Of a stretch of 64,000 nt of DNA, positions 9,146-16,622 are shown one piece after another. The notes beneath the pieces are model-generated. The model had not been told where the DNA came from, did no database searches, and saw only the letters and a list, made by a program, of their open reading frames with translations. A program made the translations under genes and the position numbers. Origin of the DNA: Motiliproteus sp047633175 (GTDB taxonomy: Bacteria > Pseudomonadota > Gammaproteobacteria > Pseudomonadales > Balneatricaceae); contig JBLIEQ010000002.1 in assembly GCA_047633175.1 (NCBI GenBank), positions 1 through 64,000 of the forward strand. The letters run 5' to 3'. How positions within the stretch are numbered: position 1 is the first letter of the stretch; each line of letters begins with the position of its first letter.

Positions 9146-9733
9146 GTGACTCAAACAGTTAAACTGATCGTCGGACTGGGAAATCCTGGCAACCAATACG
9201 ATCTGACCCGTCATAATGCAGGCGCCGATTTCGTTGAGCAGCTCGCTCAGCGCAATCAGGCCAGCCTGCAACCCGAAAAACGCTATCATGGCCGCTACGC
9301 AAAAATCCGTATCGATGGCCACGAACTGCACCTCCTTATTCCGACCACCTTTATGAACCTCAGTGGCCAGGCGATCCAGTCTCTGGCGAACTACTTCAAG
9401 ATCCCGGTAGCAGAGATCCTCGTCGCTCACGATGAGCTGGATATCAACCCGGGCAGCGCACGCCTCAAACAGGGCGGCGGTCATGGCGGTCATAACGGCC
9501 TCAGAGACACCATCGAAAAACTGGGCGGTGACAAGGGCTTCCTACGCCTGCGGATCGGCATCGGCCATCCGGGCAGTGCCAAACTGGTACATAACTTCGT
9601 CCTGGGCAGAGCGCCGAGCAGCGAGCGACAACTGACCCTCGCCTGTACCGACGAAGCGATCAATACACTGCCAACGCTACTCAACGAGGGTCTGGCCAAG
9701 GCGATGAATCGTCTTCACAGCTTCAAGGCCTGA
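9146..9733 (+). CDS. pth: Peptidyl-tRNA hydrolase
   Basis: 195 residues starting at GTG 9146 (MTQTVKLIVGLGNPG). Cleaves peptidyl-tRNA released by premature drop-off so the tRNA can be recycled. Catalytic residues by family alignment are H23 in RHNAGADFV, N71 in TFMNLSG and D96 in VAHDELDINPG. A GGGHGGHNGLRD segment follows, as in other Pth proteins. No strong ribosome site is visible. It sits 47 bp after rplY, and the pair with ychF is conserved. Confidence 0.95.
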   Translation: MTQTVKLIVGLGNPGNQYDLTRHNAGADFVEQLAQRNQASLQPEKRYHGRYAKIRIDGHELHLLIPTTFMNLSGQAIQSLANYFKIPVAEILVAHDELDINPGSARLKQGGGHGGHNGLRDTIEKLGGDKGFLRLRIGIGHPGSAKLVHNFVLGRAPSSERQLTLACTDEAINTLPTLLNEGLAKAMNRLHSFKA

Positions 9734-9740
9734 CCACCAG

Positions 9741-9772
9741 AAACTGCCTGCAACTGCCTGCAACTGCCTGCA
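9741..9772. repeat. 10-bp tandem repeat in the pth-ychF gap
   Basis: The 10-mer CAACTGCCTG (first copy AAACTGCCTG) occurs three times in a row between pth and ychF, followed by related CAACAACAGTCTGCAACT sequence. It appears to be a slippage-type tandem duplication. Similar short arrays occur at other junctions in this window. Confidence 0.9.
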
Positions 9773-9823
9773 ACAACAGTCTGCAACTTATCTGCAATTT
9801 GTTTGTAACTACAGGATCACATC

Positions 9824-10915
9824 ATGGGTTTTAACTGCGGTATCGTCGGCCTGCCTAACGTCGGTAAGTCCACTCTTTTCAACGCACTGACCAAGGCTGG
9901 CATCGAAGCCGCGAACTTCCCGTTCTGCACCATCGAGCCCAACACCGGCATCGTCCCGATGCCCGATCCACGTCTGGAAAAACTGGCCGAGATCGTGAAA
10001 CCCCAGCGAATTCTCCCGACCACCATGGAGTTCGTGGACATCGCAGGCCTGGTCGCCGGCGCGTCCAAAGGTGAAGGCCTGGGCAATAAATTCCTTGCCA
10101 ATATTCGCGAAACAGATGCCATCGCCCATGTCGTGCGCTGCTTCGAAGATGAAAACGTGATCCATGTCGCCAACAAGATCGATCCCCTGGCGGATATCGA
10201 CATTATCAACACCGAACTGGCCCTGGCAGACCTGGATTCCATAGAAAAACAGCTCTACAAAGCGACCCGCAACGCTAAGAGTGGCGATAAAGACGCGCTT
10301 AAGGCCAAAGCTATCCTGGAAAAAATCCTGCCCCACCTGGAGCGCGGCACCCTGATACGCTCCGTCGAGCTGTCGGATGAGGAGCGCCTCTGGACCAAAC
10401 AACTCAATCTGCTCACCGCCAAACCGACGCTGTATATCGCCAACGTCGACGAAGACGGCTTTGAGAACAACCCGTACCTGGACCTGGTGGTCAAACTGGC
10501 CGAACAGGAGGGCGCAGAGGTCGTTGCCGTCTGCAACAAACTCGAAGCCGAGATCGCCGAGCTTGACGACGAAGAGCGCGACGAGTTTCTGGCCGACCTG
10601 GGCATGGAAGAAGCCGGTCTTGATCGCGTCATCCGTGCCGGATACCAGCTGCTGGGACTGCAGACCTACTTTACCGCAGGTGTCAAAGAAGTCCGTGCCT
10701 GGACCGTCAAGAAGAACGCCACAGCCCCTCAGGCCGCAGGTGTGATCCACACTGACTTCGAAAAAGGTTTTATCCGTGCCGAAGTAACACCCTATCAGGA
10801 TTTTATTGACTTCAAAGGCGAGCAAGGTGCTAAAGAAGCAGGAAAATGGCGCCTGGAGGGCAAGGAATATCGCGTCCAGGATGGCGATGTCATCCACTTC
10901 CGCTTTAACGTTTAA
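9824..10915 (+). CDS. ychF: Redox-regulated ATPase YchF (OLA1 family)
   Basis: 363 residues, the exact family length. P-loop GLPNVGKST at 9-17; the usual NKxD base-recognition motif is replaced by NKLE (in VCNKLEAE), the change that makes YchF prefer ATP over GTP. Coiled-coil middle and a C-terminal TGS domain (EKGFIRAEVTPYQDFIDF). It associates with ribosomes and modulates stress responses. The pth-ychF order and the following tRNA-Met are conserved in Pseudomonas-type genomes. Confidence 0.96.
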   Translation: MGFNCGIVGLPNVGKSTLFNALTKAGIEAANFPFCTIEPNTGIVPMPDPRLEKLAEIVKPQRILPTTMEFVDIAGLVAGASKGEGLGNKFLANIRETDAIAHVVRCFEDENVIHVANKIDPLADIDIINTELALADLDSIEKQLYKATRNAKSGDKDALKAKAILEKILPHLERGTLIRSVELSDEERLWTKQLNLLTAKPTLYIANVDEDGFENNPYLDLVVKLAEQEGAEVVAVCNKLEAEIAELDDEERDEFLADLGMEEAGLDRVIRAGYQLLGLQTYFTAGVKEVRAWTVKKNATAPQAAGVIHTDFEKGFIRAEVTPYQDFIDFKGEQGAKEAGKWRLEGKEYRVQDGDVIHFRFNV

Positions 10916-10955
10916 GCGAACTGCGCATTAATCCTTAACTAAGCCAGAAGGGGTG

Positions 10956-10984
10956 TTGACAACCCCCTCTGCAAAAGGAATAAT
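10956..10984 (+). promoter_or_regulatory. Promoter of tRNA-Met cluster
   Basis: TTGACA at 10956-10961, exactly 17 bp, then AATAAT at 10979-10984 and a GCGCGCC discriminator, a typical stringently controlled stable-RNA promoter. The mature tRNA starts 17 bp after the -10 box. Confidence 0.75.
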
Positions 10985-11000
10985 GCGCGCCTCATTCGGA

Positions 11001-11077
11001 GGCTATGTAGCTCAGTTGGTTAGAGCACATCACTCATAATGATGGGGTCACTAGTTCGAATCTAGTCATAGCCACCA
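11001..11077 (+). tRNA. tRNA-Met (elongator, anticodon CAT)
   Basis: 77 nt with encoded CCA. Acceptor GGCTATG pairs with CATAGCC; the D arm includes GCTCAGTTGGTTAGAGC; the anticodon loop CTCATAA carries CAT; the T arm is CTAGTTCGAATCTAG. It starts with G1:C72 pairing, so it is an elongator rather than an initiator tRNA. Its 3' half is copied twice immediately downstream. Confidence 0.96.
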
Positions 11078-11274
11078 CCTAATGAGATAGAGAAAAGAAG
11101 AAGCATTACTTAGAGCACATCACTCGCTCTTTATAATGTCGGTGGATCACTAGTTCGAATCTAGTCATAGCCACCACCTAATGAGATAGAGAAAAGAAGA
11201 AGCATTACTTAGAGCACATCACTCGCTCTTTATAATGTCGGTGGATCACTAGTTCGAATCTAGTCATAGCCACC
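11078..11274 (+). repeat. Two 99-bp tandem units carrying 3' halves of tRNA-Met
   Basis: Unit 1 is 11078-11176 and unit 2 is 11177-11274; they are identical apart from the last base. Each has about 34 bp of unrelated sequence (starting CCTAATGAGATAG), then TTAGAGCACATCACTC, a 10-bp GCTCTTTATA insertion in the anticodon arm, and a perfect copy of the tRNA-Met T arm and 3' acceptor strand. The 5' acceptor strand and 5' half of the D arm are missing, so neither unit can fold as a normal tRNA. Unit 1 ends in CCA, unit 2 in CCC. Confidence 0.92.
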
Positions 11275-11312
11275 CACGTTGAACAAGCACCATTAGAGTA
11301 CCTGTATTCTAT

Positions 11313-11387
11313 TGGGGTGTAGCCAAGCGGTAAGGCAGCGGGTTTTGATCCCGTCACGCGCAGGTTCGAATCCTGCCACCCCAGCCA
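11313..11387 (+). tRNA. tRNA-Gln (anticodon TTG), copy 2
   Basis: 75 nt, identical in every base to the copy at 7276-7350. The first four 3' flanking bases (TCTT) also match. No good promoter lies immediately upstream, so it is probably processed from the transcript starting at the tRNA-Met promoter. Confidence 0.97.
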
Positions 11388-11534
11388 TCTTTATGCCAGA
11401 CCTCCCCCCCGCCATGACAGCCAGCGCTGCTTATCAACTGTTTGTGAACTTGTGACAGTGATTCTTACTGTGCAAACCTGTAACCTAAGAAGCTAGCCTG
11501 TTCAACGACCCTCCTAGGATTTGGTAAGTCACTC

Positions 11535-13595
11535 ATGTCGACACTACATCAGAACCTGAACATCCTCTTTATAGGTGCAGACACCCAAGTCTCAGAGCCG
11601 ATCCTAACACTGTTGCGCAGTGCCCGGTTAACACCTAAAACCGAATCTGTCCACACTGAAACCCAATTAAAACAAGCATTCAGCGCCGGCCACTGGGATA
11701 TCATCCTCTATCGCCAGGGGATAGAGCTACCACTGAAAACGCTGGCCACGACTCTCAAAGCCTATAAGAAAGATATCCCCGTACTGGTCATGGCCCCTGA
11801 CGCCACTTCTGCCTACCGCATCCAGGGCTTGAAGATGAAAGCCTGCGAGGTCGTCCCCATCGATCAAACCGAGATGCTGGTACTGATCATCCGCCGCGAG
11901 CTCGATCATCTGGAAAACCGCCGCCGCCGCCGTATGACCGAGTTTCACCTGCTCGAAGCTGAGAAGCGTAACCGTCAACTGCTGCAGGCTTCCGGGGAGG
12001 CGACCGCGTTCTTCAATCGAAATAACGAATTTATCTATCTCAACCCGGTTCTGCTGGAGATGCTCGGCTTCGAGCAGAGCAGCCAGGCCCTGGGGCAGAG
12101 CCTGACCAGCCTGGTATCGAAGCAGGAACTCGCCGACCTCAAAGCCAAGCTTAAGGCCTACCACGCCGACAACAGCATTTCTCAAGAGATCGAACTGATC
12201 ATCAATCGCGTCGACGGCAGTGAGTTCAGCGCCAAATTGGTATTCAGCCCGGCACGTTTCGAACGCGCCATCTGCACCCAGCTCCTGATCAAGGTCTCCC
12301 GCGAAGATGCGCAGATGGAGTCGATGGCCGAACTGGATCTGGTCACCGGCCTTAAAAATCAGTTTTACCTGGCCAAACGTCTTGATCAAACGGTTCAGGA
12401 CGCGGCCCGCGCCGACCTTAAAACGAACCTGCTCTATATCTCCCTGGATAACTTCAACGCCATCAAGGCCGAGATCGGCGTCAACGGTATCGATGCGGTG
12501 GTCCGCGATACCGCAGCGATTCTGGGTAATCTGGTCAACCGGGCTCATGTGCTCTGCCGCTACAACCTGGATGCCTTCGTGGTGATCTACTCCGACCCGG
12601 ATTCCAGCAAAGCGGTCAAACTGGCGGAGCAGATCTGCACGGAGGTCGGAAATAGCCTTTCAGAAGCGGCAGGCGCCCAGTTCCAGACCACCTGTAGCAT
12701 AGGCGTCACCGCCATCAACGAGGACTCTATCAGCGCCCAGGATACTCTGCGCCTGGCCCAGATTGCTTGTGATGAGGTACGCAGCAAAAACGCCAAAGGG
12801 AACGGTGTCCACCTCTATACCCCGGACAGTAACCAGGAGCAGGGGCTGTCGATCAGAAAGTTACGCCAGGCGATTCGTGACGATGATTTTAAGCTGCTGT
12901 TCCAGCCGCTCGTCAGCCTGAAAGGCAATCACGACAGCGTTTACGAGGTACTGCTGCGACTTATCGACAAGGATAATAAAGAGGTCTCTCCCAACAACTT
13001 CCTGAGCATGCTGGACCATGTCGAAGTCAGCACCGAACTGGATCGCTGGGTGATCGCCGAGAGCATCCGTCAGTTGGCAGAGGAGCATAAGAAAGGCCGC
13101 AACAACCGACTCTTTATCAATCTCAGCGGCCGCTCGCTTGAGGACCCCCGCCTGCTTCATGAGATTCGCGACCAGCTTAAGGAGCACCAGGTGCCGGGCG
13201 ACAGCCTGGTCTTCCAGTTCAGCGAATCGGACGCCTGGGCCTATATTAAATATGCCAATATTTTCACTCAGGGATTGGCTCAACTGCATGCCAGCGCCTG
13301 CATCAAGCACTATGGCAGTTCGATAGACTCTGAAAACGTACTCCGTCACGTCCCTGCTAAGTACATCAAACTCGATGGCTCCTTTGTACAGGAGCTGATC
13401 GATCCGGATAAGCACGAGGCGTTCGACAAGCTGATAGAACCGCTGCGGATCGGTCAAAAATCCATCGTCGCGCCCCTTGTCGAAGGCACCAACGTGATGA
13501 GCAAGCTGTTCCGCGCCGGGGTCCAGTATATTCAGGGCTACTACCTCCAAGCCCCACGCGAAAAAATGGATTACGATTTTTTCAACGACAGCTGA
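11535..13595 (+). CDS. FimX-like protein: receiver-PAS-degenerate GGDEF-degenerate EAL
   Basis: 686 residues. Order: a receiver-like fold (about 5-125) without an obvious phospho-acceptor aspartate; a charged linker; a PAS domain (about 145-260, FFNRNNEFIYLNPVLLEML); a GGDEF-like domain (about 270-425) whose active loop reads RYNLDAF instead of GGDEF; and an EAL domain (about 435-680). The EAL domain keeps EVLLR and YIKLD, but has IKHYGSS where catalytic enzymes have DDFG. Loss of both catalytic signatures suggests a cyclic-di-GMP binding effector rather than an enzyme. FimX, which controls type IV pilus twitching, has the same architecture. Pilin genes at the right edge are consistent with that role but far away. 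Confidence 0.82.
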   Translation: MSTLHQNLNILFIGADTQVSEPILTLLRSARLTPKTESVHTETQLKQAFSAGHWDIILYRQGIELPLKTLATTLKAYKKDIPVLVMAPDATSAYRIQGLKMKACEVVPIDQTEMLVLIIRRELDHLENRRRRRMTEFHLLEAEKRNRQLLQASGEATAFFNRNNEFIYLNPVLLEMLGFEQSSQALGQSLTSLVSKQELADLKAKLKAYHADNSISQEIELIINRVDGSEFSAKLVFSPARFERAICTQLLIKVSREDAQMESMAELDLVTGLKNQFYLAKRLDQTVQDAARADLKTNLLYISLDNFNAIKAEIGVNGIDAVVRDTAAILGNLVNRAHVLCRYNLDAFVVIYSDPDSSKAVKLAEQICTEVGNSLSEAAGAQFQTTCSIGVTAINEDSISAQDTLRLAQIACDEVRSKNAKGNGVHLYTPDSNQEQGLSIRKLRQAIRDDDFKLLFQPLVSLKGNHDSVYEVLLRLIDKDNKEVSPNNFLSMLDHVEVSTELDRWVIAESIRQLAEEHKKGRNNRLFINLSGRSLEDPRLLHEIRDQLKEHQVPGDSLVFQFSESDAWAYIKYANIFTQGLAQLHASACIKHYGSSIDSENVLRHVPAKYIKLDGSFVQELIDPDKHEAFDKLIEPLRIGQKSIVAPLVEGTNVMSKLFRAGVQYIQGYYLQAPREKMDYDFFNDS

Positions 13596-13603
13596 CAGGT
13601 TGT

Positions 13604-13790
13604 TGTAGGTTAGGCTTTAGCCTGACGATGACAGCCCCATGCTGGCTTCGTCGGACTACCCTCTACCCAAAAGATGCCAACCCGCAGGTGTGTTTTTTGT
13701 AGGTTAGGCTACAGCCTGACGCAGACCGCTCCATTCTAGCTTTGTCGGACTACCCTCTATCCAAGCGATGCAAACCCACAAAGGGCCTCC
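13604..13790. repeat. Two tandem copies of a ~94-bp intergenic palindromic element
   Basis: Copies start at 13604 and 13698, a 94-bp period. Each begins TGTAGGTTAGGCT.TAGCCTGACG, whose core AGGCT.TAGCCT is self-complementary, continues with GTCGGACTACCCTCTA and ends in GATGC.AACCC. The same element, whole or in part, recurs at 15.65, 20.89, 24.49, 39.6 and 55.15 kb. The remaining sequence to argS shows nothing else, apart from a second short direct repeat (AAAGGGCC at 13778 and 13795). Confidence 0.85.
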
Positions 13791-13903
13791 TCCCAAAGGG
13801 CCATTCTTGTGGCCGTTTGCAGCGTTTTCCGGTAGTCTAGCTGGCTTTAAAATAGCCTCTGCCGACCCACCTAGGGGTTTCCCGCTACTCTGGTATCCGT
13901 TAA

Positions 13904-15637
13904 ATGAACATCCGTGATCTGCTCAATAGCCGCTTTCGCATCGCCATGACCGCCGCGCATATCCCGGAGGAGTGCCAGCCGATGGTCGCGCTAGGCAAGA
14001 ACCCCCTGCACGGCGACTACCAGGCTAATGGCGCCATGGCGGCGGCCAAGCGAATGAAAACCAATCCTCGCGAACTGGCGGGCCAGATTCTGGAACACTT
14101 AGATCTCAGCGGCATCGCCGAGCACACCGAGATCGCAGGCCCGGGCTTTATCAATATTAAACTCTCACCCCAGTGGCTGGCCGAGCGCGTCACCGAACTA
14201 CGCCTGGATCCCCACCAGGGCGTCGAACAGTGCGAGCAGTCCCAGACGCTCGTGATCGACTACTCCGCCCCCAACCTGGCCAAAGAGATGCACGTCGGCC
14301 ACCTGCGCTCCTCCATCATGGGTGATGCCCTGGCGCGCATCCTCGACGCTCAGGGACATCAGGTGATCCGCCAAAACCATGTCGGCGACTGGGGCACCCA
14401 GTTCGGCATGCTGATCACCCATCTGCAGGACCAGGTCGCTCTGGAAGGCACCGTCAAGCTCTCGGACCTGGAGACCTTCTATCGCGAGTCCAAGATCCGC
14501 TTCGACCAGGATGAGGCTTTCGCCAACAGGGCACGGGCCAACGTGGTCAAACTGCAGGCGGGCGACCCTGAAGCGTTGCAGATGTGGCGCCAGTTTATCG
14601 ATATCTCCGTCGCCCACAGCGAAGAGATCTACGCCAAACTCAATGTCACCCTCAAGCACAGCGACATCCACGCCGAGAGCGCGTATAACGACGCCCTGCC
14701 CGCGGTGATAAAGACACTGCAAGGCCAGGGCCTCGCGGTCGAGAACGAGGGCGCCCAGGTGGTTTACCTGGATGCTATGACCGATAAGGAGGGCAATCCG
14801 CTGGCGATGGTCGTGCAGAAGTCAGATGGTGGTTATCTGTACGCCACCACCGATCTGGCGGCGGTGGATTACCGCTGCAACCGCCTGAAAGCAGATCGGA
14901 TCCTCTACTTTATCGATGCCCGCCAATCACTGCATATGAAGCAGGTGTTTGCCGTCAGCCGCAAGGCCGGTTACGCCAGCGAACACTGCTCGCTGGAGCA
15001 TCACGCCTTCGGCACCATGATGGGCGAAGACGGCAAGCCGTTTAAGACCCGCAGCGGCGGCACCGTTAAGCTCGGCGCACTGCTGGACGAAGCCGTTATC
15101 CGTGCCGCCCAGCTGTTAAAAAATAAGGATTCCGGACTGGACGCTGCGGAGCAGGCCGATGCCGCGCGTAAGATCGGCATCGGTGCGGTCAAATACGCCG
15201 ACCTTGCCAAGACCCGCACCAACGACTACATCTTCAGCTGGGACAGCATGCTCAGTTTCGAAGGCAACACCGCACCCTACCTGCAATATGCCTATACCCG
15301 GATCCAGAGCATCTTCCGCAAGGCCGACCTGAACCCCGAAGCACTGCCGGGCCAGATAGCCCTGATCGAAGCGCAGGAGAAAGCCCTGGCACTGAAACTG
15401 CTGCAGTTTAGCGAAACGGTCGATCAGGTGGCTCGCGAGGCCTACCCGCACCAGCTCTGTGGCTACCTGTACGAGCTAGCCAGCCTGTTTATGAAGTTCT
15501 ACGAAGCCTGCCCGATCCTGCGCAGCGACATTGACCCCGAGGTGCGTAACAGCCGCCTACAGCTGAGCCAGGTGACCGCCCAAACCATCAGGCGCGGCCT
15601 GGATCTGCTGGGAATAGAGGTGATGGAGCGGATGTAG
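13904..15637 (+). CDS. argS: Arginyl-tRNA synthetase
   Basis: 577 residues, identical in length to the E. coli enzyme. The class I HIGH motif is HVGH at 130-133 in KEMHVGHLRSSIMGDALAR; canonical KMSK is absent, as usual in ArgRS. The N-terminal Add-1 domain recognises the tRNA elbow, and the C-terminal DALR helical domain ends in RRGLDLLGIEVMERM. It is a stand-alone gene flanked on both sides by the palindromic repeat family. Confidence 0.97.
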   Translation: MNIRDLLNSRFRIAMTAAHIPEECQPMVALGKNPLHGDYQANGAMAAAKRMKTNPRELAGQILEHLDLSGIAEHTEIAGPGFINIKLSPQWLAERVTELRLDPHQGVEQCEQSQTLVIDYSAPNLAKEMHVGHLRSSIMGDALARILDAQGHQVIRQNHVGDWGTQFGMLITHLQDQVALEGTVKLSDLETFYRESKIRFDQDEAFANRARANVVKLQAGDPEALQMWRQFIDISVAHSEEIYAKLNVTLKHSDIHAESAYNDALPAVIKTLQGQGLAVENEGAQVVYLDAMTDKEGNPLAMVVQKSDGGYLYATTDLAAVDYRCNRLKADRILYFIDARQSLHMKQVFAVSRKAGYASEHCSLEHHAFGTMMGEDGKPFKTRSGGTVKLGALLDEAVIRAAQLLKNKDSGLDAAEQADAARKIGIGAVKYADLAKTRTNDYIFSWDSMLSFEGNTAPYLQYAYTRIQSIFRKADLNPEALPGQIALIEAQEKALALKLLQFSETVDQVAREAYPHQLCGYLYELASLFMKFYEACPILRSDIDPEVRNSRLQLSQVTAQTIRRGLDLLGIEVMERM

Positions 15638-15642
15638 GCGCC

Positions 15643-15795
15643 GTTTTTTGTAGGCTAGGCTTGTAGGTCGGACTTCAGTCCGACAAGGCTGGCAAGGAGC
15701 AGGCTGCGTCAGGCTGAAGCCTGACTCACAGAGGGCCGTCGGACTACTCTCTACCCACAAAAAGCCGACCCACAAAACGCCGACCTACAAAAAGC
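15643..15795. repeat. Cluster of intergenic palindromes after argS
   Basis: Contains two perfect 18-bp palindromic hairpin seeds: GTCGGACTTCAGTCCGAC (15667-15684) and GTCAGGCTGAAGCCTGAC (15708-15725), then repeated CGACC.ACAAAA units up to the next gene. Related to the 13604 element in the opposite orientation. It lies between convergent genes and could serve as a transcription end or mRNA stabiliser. Confidence 0.85.
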
Positions 15796-15796
15796 T

Positions 15797-16399
15797 TCAC
15801 CACCAGCTGTTTTCCAGCTCATCCTTACAGCGCCCCAACTGAGCACGATAGCGCACCGCATTCCTCTCGACCTTAGCCGCTACCTTGATCAACCAGGGTT
15901 TCCTGTTATAGCTTTTACGCTTAAAGCCGCCATGCCCCTCGTGGTAGGCCAGATACTGATTCTTCGCATCCCACTTGCTGATCCCTGCCAGCTTGTAACT
16001 CAGGGTGCCGTACCAGCCGATAAAATCTACCGCATCGGCAAAATCATCCCGATCCGCCCCCCAGTTCCCGGTCTGATTCCGGTACCAGTCCCAGGTTCCA
16101 TCCAAAACCTGGGCATACCCGTAGGCCGAGGACTTACGCCCCCAAGGGATGAATCCCAGCAGGTAATTCTTGGGCGTTTTGGCATCGTACTTAAATTTCG
16201 ATTCCTGATGGATTATCGCCAGCTGTACATGGATGGGAACACCCCATTTTTCGAAGCTGTCCTTGGCATCGTCGTACCAATCGTCTTTATCGTAGAAGAT
16301 TTCGCAGGAATCGGAGATGTTCGAGGGAGGCGTGGTGGCGCAGCCGGCCAACAGGACCGCAACGACCGTTAATAGCAGCCTGGTTAATCGATACCCCAT
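15797..16399 (-). CDS. Lytic transglycosylase-like lipoprotein (SLT fold)
   Basis: 200 residues with a lipoprotein signal (VAVLLAGC, lipid cysteine C20). An SLT-like catalytic region begins IIHQESKF with the probable catalytic glutamate E66, and continues with SSAYGYAQVLDGTWDWY, the GYxQ-type element of transglycosylases. LAYHEGHGGF follows. It should cleave peptidoglycan glycan strands from the outer-membrane face. Two factor-independent terminators upstream isolate it from the Ig-repeat lipoprotein gene, so it needs its own promoter, which I cannot pick out. Confidence 0.75.
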   Translation of the reverse strand: MGYRLTRLLLTVVAVLLAGCATTPPSNISDSCEIFYDKDDWYDDAKDSFEKWGVPIHVQLAIIHQESKFKYDAKTPKNYLLGFIPWGRKSSAYGYAQVLDGTWDWYRNQTGNWGADRDDFADAVDFIGWYGTLSYKLAGISKWDAKNQYLAYHEGHGGFKRKSYNRKPWLIKVAAKVERNAVRYRAQLGRCKDELENSWW

Positions 16400-16414
16400 C
16401 TTTTTACCCCTGAT

Positions 16415-16441
16415 AAAAAAAGCCGCACGAGTGAGTGCGGC
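16415..16441 (-). terminator. Rho-independent terminator (minus strand)
   Basis: Seven-bp stem GCCGCAC/GTGCGGC with loop GAGTGA, followed on the minus strand by a run of seven T residues. It lies just upstream of the transglycosylase-like gene, as a second barrier to transcripts from the Ig-repeat gene. Confidence 0.8.
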
Positions 16442-16572
16442 CGGGTATTGGTATCCACGGGTCTGCAGCTCCGCAGGCCAGTATACAGATTATACCTCAG
16501 GGTGTAGCAGGATCCGCTACAGCGGCTGCTATCAGCAGCCTGCTAACCGACAAGCCGGCTGTCTGCCGCTAA

Positions 16573-16603
16573 TAAAAAAGCCGCACTACTGCACGGCTTT
16601 TTA
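16573..16603 (-). terminator. Rho-independent terminator after Ig-repeat lipoprotein gene
   Basis: Stem AAAAAGCCG/CGGCTTTTT around a 10-base loop, 20 bp beyond the stop of the minus-strand gene at 16623. The T runs make it potentially bidirectional. Confidence 0.75.
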
Positions 16604-16622
16604 TATTACTGAACGTGGTGCC

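Noticed and set aside
11078..11274. Additional functional tRNA genes
   Set aside because: Both units lack the 5' acceptor strand and half of the D arm and have a disrupted anticodon arm.
13604..15795. CRISPR array
   Set aside because: The repeats are few, palindromic, unevenly spaced and without unique spacers or cas genes.
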